Origin: Ectocarpus siliculosus
Taxonomy: Eukaryota > Sar > Phaeophyceae > Ectocarpales > Ectocarpaceae
NCBI GenBank assembly: GCA_000310025.1
Contig: FN649758.1
Coordinates: 1,795,002-1,821,041 of the forward strand
Length of the DNA: 26,040 nucleotides
Reading direction: 5' to 3'
Positions within the stretch are counted from its first letter, which is position 1. Every line of letters starts with the position of its first letter. The notes below the pieces were generated by a model. It saw nothing but the letters and a program-made list of their open reading frames with translations. It searched no databases and was not told the DNA's origin. A program made the translations under genes and the position numbers. Positions 18,606-26,040 of the stretch are shown here, piece by piece.

Positions 18606-21600
18606 ATGACAACAAGGTCCTGGCAGCCTCTCTGTTTCGTACTGCTGCTTGCGCTTTCCTCCTGCCAACGGGCGTCGTGCTCGATAGATAGTAACCCGGT
18701 ACCGTCGACCGCTGCTGCTACTACTGCTGCTGTGCTCTCCGACTCGGCTCCTCCCGTTGATCATCATCGGCAGCACGTTCCGGAAACCGACGATATCGGC
18801 GGAGCGGATCCCGACAGCTGCCTAGCCTCTCAGCACCAGCACCAGCGACAGCGGGGGGAGAACATGGTGGTGAACGGGGAGGAAGGGACGAACAAGAGGC
18901 CTCACTCTCCGCCTGCTTTGGACGGGGATGAGGTGGTGGTGGAAGTCCGCAAGGGTAAAGAAGCTGCGGCGGCTTCGACGACGACAGCTCCCGGGTCAAC
19001 CACCGATGATATGGAGGACGAGGGGCAGGAGGGGGTAGACAGTAGCAGCAGCATCCCGGAGAGATACATCGTAGGGTGCGGAGGCGATGTAGCGGAAGCT
19101 GGCAGACGGTGAGCCTTTGGAGCACACGCGTTTATTTGCAGAACTCTCTTGCCAATTCCTGAGACAGATTCTGAACGGAGTCTTGTCTGTTTGTCGATCC
19201 AGTGCACAATCATCGAGAGAACCGGTTCTCTTCACACACGGATACACGGATTACATGGCCTGCTTCCCACGCACACACTGACACACCCTAGACCGACACC
19301 CGTTCCTTCCCTCTCTACCTACCTTCTCCGCAGATGGAAGGCGACTGTCGAGTGGAGAAAAGAGAACAAGGTGGACGAAATTTTGGAGACACCGCAGCCT
19401 CACTTTCACGAGTGCAGGTGATGAACCTACATCAGAGTACGGGGGTTCGGGGGAGAGAGAGAGAGAGAGAGAGACAGAGAGAGACAGAGAGAAGAGAGAG
19501 GGAGGGAGAGAGAGAGGGAGAGAGAAAGAAAGACAAAGAGGGAAAGAGAGGGACTGAGAGGAAACACGGTGCCTTGGTGCCCCGTAAAACTACAAAGTGC
19601 AAACTGCTTTGCCACTTACAACAGGACAGCCGGGTATCGAAACCACAAGATGGCCGTTTTGTTGTCCCACGACTCCTGCTGCTGCTGATGATGATGTTCG
19701 CAGGCAAGTGTTCCCCGTGTTCTTGCACGGGCGGAGCCGGAAGGGGATGCCGGTGCTGTGGGAGCGCATCGGCAAGGTTGATCTGGTGAAGGCGAACGAG
19801 CTGGAGCTGCCCCTGTCGGTGCTGACGCCGAACTATGTCTTCCTCAACGAGTGCGTGTGGAGATTAATCCTGGACAAGGGTGAAAACGACAACGATGACG
19901 CCCAGGTGGGGACGGATCACATGAACGTGCAGCACGCAAGAGCGCCCCATGGTGGGGTAGCAGGGCGGGTTCCGGGTGATTAACAAGTCGCCCGTGTGGT
20001 TCATTATGACGACGCCTTCAGTGGCTTCGGTTGAGCCGCGTTCTACCCACACAACCCCTCTCCACCTCCTGTGCACCCTGCTGCCGTATGTGCGGGCCGT
20101 TGAAATTGTCTTTGTTCCACCTCTCGTTCAAGTCGGCGTTGATTGCTGACCCGGGCTCACTACAGTGCTTGTGATTGTTGATCCTGGCGTGTCGGTGCCG
20201 TTCATCGCTGACATCGTCGAACGCAGCGTCACTGCTACCGCCCTCACCCGAAGTCTCACACGCCACGTTCCTCTCCCCCTTCCTTGCGCGTGCTGGCGCC
20301 GTCGGGCTGCGTCGGTTTCTCGTACCAACCCTTCTTGGTGGCGGCCCGTGCCGTAAACGTAAAAAATGCAGTTCATCACGGTGGAGGACGTCGCCGGAGT
20401 CCGGCCGTGGCACCTCACCCCCAAGGTCCTTTCGGTCCTGCGCGCGCTAACCGGGACCATGAAGGCGCACTACGTCGAGAGGTATGTGGTTCCCGAATGA
20501 TTTAGGACATAGGATGCGGTACAGTGGGGTACCCTGAATATGGCGGTGGTGGGGGCAGCTGAGAATGACCGCCTTATATTGTATGGGGTAGCCGCCTTAT
20601 TCAATGTGTATGCATACAACAACTTGAATATTTCGTCTATGCCAGACAATCCCACCCGCCTTGTCTCTAGGGCGACCGCCTTGTGCGGGGACCCCCACTG
20701 CTGTGCTCAGCTCAAGTCACTTCTCATCTGTTGTGTTCATGTTATCGAAGGTTTGTGGGCTCACGTTCAGCTGCATAATCTCAAACAACGGAACTGTGTG
20801 ACTCGGGCGAGAGGGGGCTCGCTTCCCTTTGTAGCCCCAGCGGCATCTTCATGGAGCCTACAGTAGTGTGGTCGAGTCCTGCCCCCCACCCCTCGCTGAC
20901 CATTGCTCCGTCAATGATTTCTATCGAGCCATCCCGACCCCTGTTGCTTGCGTGCCTTTCATCGTCGACTTGCTTTTTCAACACCCAGGTGTCACAAATC
21001 GTACATTATCAATGCCCCGCGAGCATTCACGGCTCTGTGGCGTGTAGTCTCGGCCATGCTAGACGCCAGGTGAGCACCGCGATTTGGCCGCTGTACTGCT
21101 ATCGTGTCGTGGCCGGGAAGGATGCATGTGCTTGTGGTTCTGCTGTAGCTTTGTCATTGCTGTCGTATTCGTTGTCATCATCGTCGACGTTGTCGTCGCC
21201 GTGCGGTTTTGTTTTTCGGAATTGTCGACATCCCGGCGGCAGTTGATACCGTGTTTCGTGGTTGCTGTTGTTTTTGGTGGTGATGGTGTAGTTGTCGTTG
21301 GTGTTGTATTCGTGTTCATCGTCGTCGTTATCATCACCGTCGTGGTTGCGTTTTTGAGGAGTGTCGACCTCCCCGCGGCAGTTGACACCATTGCTTCTTT
21401 CTTTTGTTTTCCCGGGCTCTGTGCGTGCTGACTTGCTGCTGATGCTCGTTTGTGCACACGCCCGTTGGTTTCTGGAATACGTGCAACTATGAAACAGAAC
21501 TCGTGCCAAGATTTCTATTTTGGGGACGAACTACCTAGAGGAGATGAAGGAAGAGATCGACATTTCCCAGATCCCGCCAGAGTACGGCGGGAGCAGCGGC

Positions 21601-21633
21601 AGGGCTATCGATGACTCGGACGATGAAAGGAAG
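18606..21633 (+). CDS. CRAL-TRIO (Sec14-like) lipid-binding protein
   Basis: Six exons with consistent phases: 18606-19108, 19334-19417, 19704-19905, 20372-20481, 20989-21069 and 21498-21633, giving 372 residues before an expected continuation. Residues 1-25 (MTTRSWQPLCFVLLLALSSC) resemble a signal peptide; about 26-150 are low-complexity and acidic. The CRAL-TRIO N part follows (PERYIVGCGGDVAEAGRRW, WRKENKVDEILETPQP). The lipid-binding domain has QVFPVFLHGRSRKGMPVLWERIGKVDL, NYVFLNECVWRLIL, FITVEDVAGVRPWHLTPKVL, CHKSYIINAPRAFTALWRVV and ISILGTNYLEEMKEEID with IPPEYGG, in the order seen in Sec14, where ILG and the PEYGG end are typical. Family members bind or exchange phosphatidylinositol, phosphatidylcholine or hydrophobic small molecules at membranes. 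The last exon meets GTCAGT, so coding probably continues; reading through gives a stop within six codons. It is divergent from PME-1. Confidence 0.9.
19456..19562 (+). repeat. GA-rich microsatellite in CRAL-TRIO intron 2
   Basis: GAGAGA repeats with GACA, GGGA and GAAA interruptions between exons 2 and 3. It is open in several frames but has no coding character. Confidence 0.85.
21110..21395 (+). repeat. Diverged tandem duplication in CRAL-TRIO intron 5
   Basis: Two GT/GTC-rich units of about 138 bp. Both end in closely matching blocks: TGTCGACATCCCGGCGGCAG near 21220 and TGTCGACCTCCCCGCGGCAG near 21360, followed by TTGATACC and TTGACACC. Upstream of each lie TGTAGCTTTGTC and TGTAGTTGTCG, then TTGTATTCG-like sequence. 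Confidence 0.65.
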
Positions 21634-22038
21634 GTCAGTAGGTTACAGTAGTCAGGAATTACCGTGGGACTTTCATCGTGCAGAACAGGTTTGGATGAGG
21701 GTCAACCTTTTGATATGTGCGCTTGTTTGGGATGAGAATCGTAATCGTATGCGAGGGTTTGGAGGACAAAGGTGGTTTGATTCGCTTCAGCGATGGCAGC
21801 AAAGTAGAGAGAGACTGGAACTGCCACAAGTGACTATATTAAAAAAAAAAACAGGATCAGTGCATCATTTGCTTGGTCGTGGGAATGGGCACGCAAGTGT
21901 AGTGGTGTCACAGCCGCCTGGATGCTGAACAACACCCGGCGACGGCGACATGGCCGTGACAACGAGTTAGTTCGGATTCGCCCCCACCCCCACCGTCCGC
22001 TCTGAAAGCTGTCTACATAGTCTGGTCATGCTTTGCAG

Positions 22039-23397
22039 GGATGCCAGGGTATATACGCCGCTTGCACAAGTGCCGCTAGGGTCGTCTTGGCGTGAACGCG
22101 CAGATGACCATAAAGCCAAGGGCAAGCCGCATGTGGGCTTTTGGATCACCTCGTCCAGTAGTGGGAGCGCGGCTCAGTCTCGAACCAGATGCGCAGTAGA
22201 TCGCCAAATGACAGCGGCAAGCAACTAAAGAGCCCCCCCCCACCGTCTTCGTACCATGTCGCCCCCCACCCAAACAAAATATCCCTCATCATGAGTAGAT
22301 CCAAGCGCTAGTAGCTCGGCTCAACTTGGCGGCGGAAGGGCAGGGAATTCCGCAGAAGGCTGCCGGAGATGGTGGGAAACCCGCAGACCCCACCGGAAAG
22401 AGTCAGGGCGGAAGCTGACGGGATTGCTCACGGCTGTTTTGGACAGCTGACGATCGAGTACCTCGCATAATATATAGGAAGTTTGACGGTTTGTGCACGA
22501 GGAGAAACGGCGTGGGTGACGGCTGGTGCAGCAGCAGACGAACCCTGTGCTTTTCCGATGAACGCGTCTTGACCGGTGGCTGCTGCGCGAGGGGGGGCGG
22601 GGGGGTGGCCAAACCGGACGGGTCTCATGGGATCCGTTGCGTAGAGCATGAGCTAGCTGATGGAAGAACCGGTCCAGGAGCCACCGCACGCAGCAGTGTG
22701 AAGATGCTTAGGTAGTGTTAGGCTGCTTGATGCGCCGTGGGAGACAAGTACGGGCTGTGATACGTGGCGTGCTCGTTGTTGATTTTTACTTCGTTATTCA
22801 TTGTTTGTGGCGATTTACTATGTAGGCGATTGTATGTGATCGACCCGGATGCTGTGGAGCAAGTGGATAGAGATGGGAGCAGTTGTCGACTGAGAAGCAA
22901 CGACAACAAAGGATCTATTCCACGGGGTATCTGGCTCTTCGCAGGTGTCGTTGCTGTGCGCTTATCTTTGCCACCCAGATCGACCGGATACTTTGAGGGT
23001 CCGGGTGAAGGTTGCCCACTCAGCCGAAGCCCCCCCCCCCCTTTGTGCTGTGCGGGTGCTGTCTGATGGTGTTCTCTGTGATTTCGGCGTTCGGCTGTGT
23101 GGCGTGCTTTGCCATGCGTAGTATACCTACCTAGGCTATTTTCCTTTGGCTTCTTGTGTGACCCCGGGTTGATACGTCAGATACACACTCCACGGACGGC
23201 GTGTAGACCGGCGCCTGAACAGGCGGATTGGACGAACACACACACGTAGGCTCTTTATCTTGTGACCGTGGTGGGTACACAGAAGTTGGTGTTGCTGGTT
23301 GCTGGTACCAAGTGGAGCAATTGTTTTTTTGTGTGTGTTCAGTCTAGCTGTAGTCCGTTGCACGAAGGCGTCCTCGAAACAACTCCAGGACAAGTAA
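22039..23397 (+). CDS. Possible 3' exons of the CRAL-TRIO gene or another gene
   Basis: Several exon-like segments follow the last secure CRAL-TRIO exon. The segment 22039-22228 after CTTTGCAG is open for 63 codons (DARVYTPLAQVPLGSSWRER…) with possible internal donors. One from about 22318 after GCTAGTAG reads …NLAAEGQGIPQKAAGDGG to a stop near 22420. The segment 22826-22944 (RLYVIDPDAVEQVDRDGSSC…GIWLFA) lies between TATGTAG and GTGTCG. In the matching phase 1 it can join 23354-23397 (…TKASSKQLQDK, stop TAA at 23395), with acceptor GCTGTAG. Only that last pair is fully phase-consistent; I could not connect it cleanly to the exon ending at 21633. I recognise no domain. The G/T-rich surroundings agree with plus-strand introns. 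Confidence 0.3.
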
Positions 23398-24326
23398 ATG
23401 GGGCGCGCAGGGATTGTGGCGGATTGCAGGTTGTGTTGACATGGGAGACAAGCGGTTTCCAAAGCCGTCCCTGGAAGTCCGCCCACGTGCCTAGTACTCT
23501 TGTCACCTCCTCACAACAGGGGACAAGATGTTGTTGCTGATAGGTAGCGTTCCGTGACGATTCCGAGAGAGAGAGCTGCCGTTGCTGTACGAGTGTTGTT
23601 TTGTTCTCCGCGCATCGTGCTTGAATGAATCCACGTGGGACGAGGGAAAATGGGGGAAATACTACATATAAAAACATGGGGCTCGTCTTCCCGCATGCAC
23701 GTCTGGCCGTGGGCTACGAACCCCGTTGCGTCGCCGTGGAAGCGCTCTTCTAGCTGTTAGCACTGTCAAGGGTGATATAGACCAGCGGCGTAGTCGATCT
23801 GAAATGCAGACTAAACTTCCCTCTACTGGTATGTAGTGCTGCATCAGTACTACATCAGTCAGAGGTAGGTAAAGAGGCAGAGGAAAACAGGTAGGTGCGG
23901 TCTGGGTATTATCTGCCTCTGCCCCGAAAGCTTGAACCGAATCAACACGGTAGGTAGTCTTTCCGCAGGAGCTCCGCACAGGGTACCATCTTCAGTGTTG
24001 ATTTATTTCAGACGCGTTTCGTCTCGCTCACAATACAACCCCCCCAAAATACTGACCCTCCAGTGCTAAACATATACTGTACCGGACAGGACTCGGCTGC
24101 CCCCCGTCCCCTCCCGCCTGGCCTCCGTCGCACACTGCTCTCACATACGAGCTATTTTTCTAGACTAGAGAAACATGGAAAAAAAATGTAAGAGAGAGTG
24201 GTGCTGTTTTCTTGTTTTCGAATCCAGGAACGATTCGGCAACAAACGCCCACGAACTCGGGACCCCACACGACACATCCATGCCTACACTGCTTGCTGTC
24301 CTACACAAAACCGATCCCCAAGCACC
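23398..24326. other. Region without a recognised gene
   Basis: I see no convincing exon. It holds an imperfect inverted repeat at 23820-23865, poly-C runs (about 24040 and 24100) and A-runs (24179-24186). It separates possible plus-strand exons ending at 23397 from a candidate minus-strand gene ending at 24327, so it would be a convergent 3' region. Confidence 0.4.
23820..23865. repeat. Imperfect inverted repeat (hairpin)
   Basis: Arms 23820-23837 (CCTCTACTGGTATGTAGT) and 23849-23865 (ACTACATCAGTCAGAGG) are complementary apart from two small bulges, around an 11-base loop. A transcript from either strand could fold into a stem of about 16 pairs. It is too short for a typical pre-miRNA unless the outer bases extend it. 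Confidence 0.5.
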
Positions 24327-25324
24327 TCACCCCACCCCACGAAGATGGTTCCCAAGCCGACCGCTGTAGGTTCTGCTGCCGCTACAGCTGTAGGTGCTGC
24401 TGCCGCGGGCTTTCCACGGTGGGGAACGCCGCCGCCCACGGAGCGGCTCTGGTGTGACTGACCTCTCTCTCTCTCTCTCACGCGCACTTGCAAACCCAAC
24501 CCGCCGCACAACATCTTTGCACAGAGCTCTCTCCGTTTCACGTAAAAGCGCCATTGCTGTCTCGAGAACCTATGGGTCGCACGCAAGGAGAGGGGGAGTG
24601 GGTATGCCCTTCCCTTCGTCCCGAAAAAAAGAACAAAAAAAAATAAAAAAACACATATGAGAGGCTGGATGGCAGTTGGCCAACAACTCGTGTAGTGTGC
24701 GTATTTACCTAGTAAGTGACCGCTCCTGATGTCAGGATGTCGCCTTGTGACAAATCCATCAGGACTCCCTCCCTGTATTGCCCCCCAACCCCTGTTCACG
24801 ATAAACACATCAACTCTAGCACACACAACACACGAAGGCAAGAACGTTCGGCCTTGATGATGGGAAAATTGATCAGGCGAAACATTCAAGCAACCTATGT
24901 CCCCCGCCCCCCTCACCTCCGCTGGAAGCAGTGCAAGGCTAGACCTTCTGACAATGGCGGCAGGGTACTACTGCGGTAGCGCGATCCGTTTGAACGTAAG
25001 AGATAATTGGCTGCCTACCTACCGCCCGCTCCATGAAGAGCAGGACGACGAGTGAACGATCGCATAAGAGGTGTGCGATGCTCTTTCGTCGTCCAAAAGT
25101 ACAGAAAAGACACCCTGCTGCACCATAATAGCATCAATGCCGTCCGAGAGGTGACAAACGCGAGCACCAGCTGGCATTTGGTGCGGTGCAATTGACGGCA
25201 CAGCTGACTGGGCAGCAAGGGGAAAATTCACAACTATCGTCGTTCCCAAAATCTGGAAGACACGGCCCACAAAACAAAAAATCTCCGCATTTTCCTGTCT
25301 TGTAAATTCTCTAGCAGACTCCAT
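24327..25324 (-). CDS. Candidate four-exon gene of unknown function
   Basis: Proposed exons: 25324-25023 (ATG first, donor GCG|GTAGGT), 24947-24917 (acceptor TTGTCAG, donor GAG|GTGAGG), 24772-24709 (acceptor AATACAG, donor CTAG|GTAAAT) and 24556-24327 (acceptor GAGACAG, stop at 24327). Phases 2, 0 and 1 match at every junction and the total is 208 residues. Exon 1 looks coding (ENAEIFCFVGRVFQILGTTI, QMPAGARVCHLSDGIDAIMV, FSVLLDDERASHTSYAIVH). The last exon starts AMALLRETERALCKDVVRRV, then becomes Arg/Glu/Ser-rich with a short duplicated SSTYSCSGSRTYSG. I recognise no family. The ATG follows a TTAG, so exon 1 may be internal and the gene may start further upstream. The last exon could also splice at a GTGAGG just before the stop. 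A/C-rich flanks on the plus strand agree with minus-strand transcription. Chance agreement of phases is possible. Confidence 0.38.
24363..24408 (+). repeat. Short 24-bp tandem duplication
   Basis: GCTGTAGGTTCTGCTGCCGC and GCTGTAGGTGCTGCTGCCGC lie 24 bases apart. If the minus-strand candidate gene is real, it encodes the repeated TYS-GS motif in the last exon. Confidence 0.65.
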
Positions 25325-25669
25325 CTAAGCCCCCCCCTCCCGCTGCCGTTTTCATCCCCCTTTGTTAAAACCATGACCACGAGTGTTCGTGTATCATGCT
25401 CGTAATAAACCGAACCTCTTGACATCTTCTGCCCAGAGAATCGGACAACACTAAGTGACTCCGTACGCATCTTCTAGACTCCCCCCCCCTCACACACACG
25501 GCACCGGGTACACGAAAAACTCCATCCATTCCCGAGAGGAATCGAACAACATGATGAACGGTTTCCCTATCTTCCCCCTGACGAAAAAAACAAACAAAGT
25601 TCACCCAACAAACCGAGATAATTTGAACATGCACGTAATGCACCCTGCACCAACAAGGGGCATGTGCCC
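25325..25669. other. A/C-rich sequence without a recognised gene
   Basis: Lies directly upstream of the minus-strand candidate gene and could hold its promoter or first intron. C-runs occur at 25330 and 25481. Open frames here have no family features. Confidence 0.35.
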
Positions 25670-26040
25670 CCCCCCCCCCCCCCCCCATTTTAACCTCCCA
25701 AAATCCACTAAAAAATTTTGGGTTACAACCAATTTGGGGGGTTTTAAAAAAAAAACGTTTGGGGGTTTTTGTTTACCTCGGGTTCACCGTTTTCCCAAAT
25801 TTTCCGAAAAAAAAAAAATTTGGGGCTTTTTTTTTTTTCAATTTTGGTGGCCCCGGGGGTGGGGAACCCGGGATTAAGGGGGAAAAATCAAAGGTCTTTA
25901 AATTGGCTCGGGGGAAAAAAAAGGGGGGGATTTAACGGGGGGGATTTAACGCGTTAAAAAAAAAAAAAAGGGGTTTGGTTTAATGGGTTTGGGGGGAATT
26001 GAAAAAAAAAAAAAGTAAAATTAATTGGGTTTTGGGCAAG
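25670..26040. other. Low-quality contig end
   Basis: Starts with a run of about 17 C, then the sequence collapses into blocks of A, T, G and C of 3 to 14 bases. The texture is the same as at 12720-13226, which is demonstrably a bad reading of known sequence. Open frames here should not be trusted. Confidence 0.85.

Noticed and set aside
25455-25957. Plus-strand frames at the right end
   Set aside because: They depend on the homopolymer-collapsed contig end and have no credible protein character.

Overview
The window looks like nuclear DNA of a stramenopile, most likely a brown alga close to Ectocarpus. It has GT-AG introns in nearly every gene, G/T-rich intron sense strands, many CAG/CAA and GA microsatellites and long poly-C or poly-G runs, and a BTB-TLDc protein. 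The species is inferred, not proven. Nothing points to a bacterium, plasmid, virus or CRISPR array. All gene models were built by hand from splice signals, reading phase and protein family resemblance.

Layout. 1-2460: G/T-rich DNA with a few possible plus-strand exons. 2460-4030: no gene seen; two copies of a short dispersed repeat. 4031-5825 (minus): an intact BTB_2 domain reading frame and, upstream of it, a BTB-TLDc gene whose frame is broken at several places. 6760-11785 (plus): a twelve-exon gene for a basic, low-complexity protein of unknown function, about 520 residues. 12430-14120: an assembly defect. The two contig ends around the 100-N gap are two reads of the same DNA, so this stretch is present twice. 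13717-18248 (minus): six-exon protein phosphatase methylesterase 1 (PME-1/PPME1) with the complete catalytic triad and a polyQ/polyS insertion. 18606-21633 and probably further (plus): a CRAL-TRIO (Sec14-like) lipid-binding protein, divergent from PME-1 over a promoter of about 360 bp. 22039-23397: possible further plus-strand exons. 24327-25324 (minus): a four-exon candidate gene of unknown function with consistent phases. 25670-26040: unreliable homopolymer-rich contig end.

The genes are independent housekeeping or regulatory eukaryotic genes, not an operon or pathway cluster. PME-1 removes the C-terminal methyl ester from PP2A catalytic subunits. The CRAL-TRIO protein is expected to bind or transfer phosphoinositides or other small lipids. 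BTB_2 proteins commonly oligomerise and can act as cullin-3 adaptors. The strongest observations are the false duplication across the gap, the unknown twelve-exon gene with a possible 18-nt intron or in-frame stop, the broken BTB-TLDc locus and the low-complexity insertion in PME-1.
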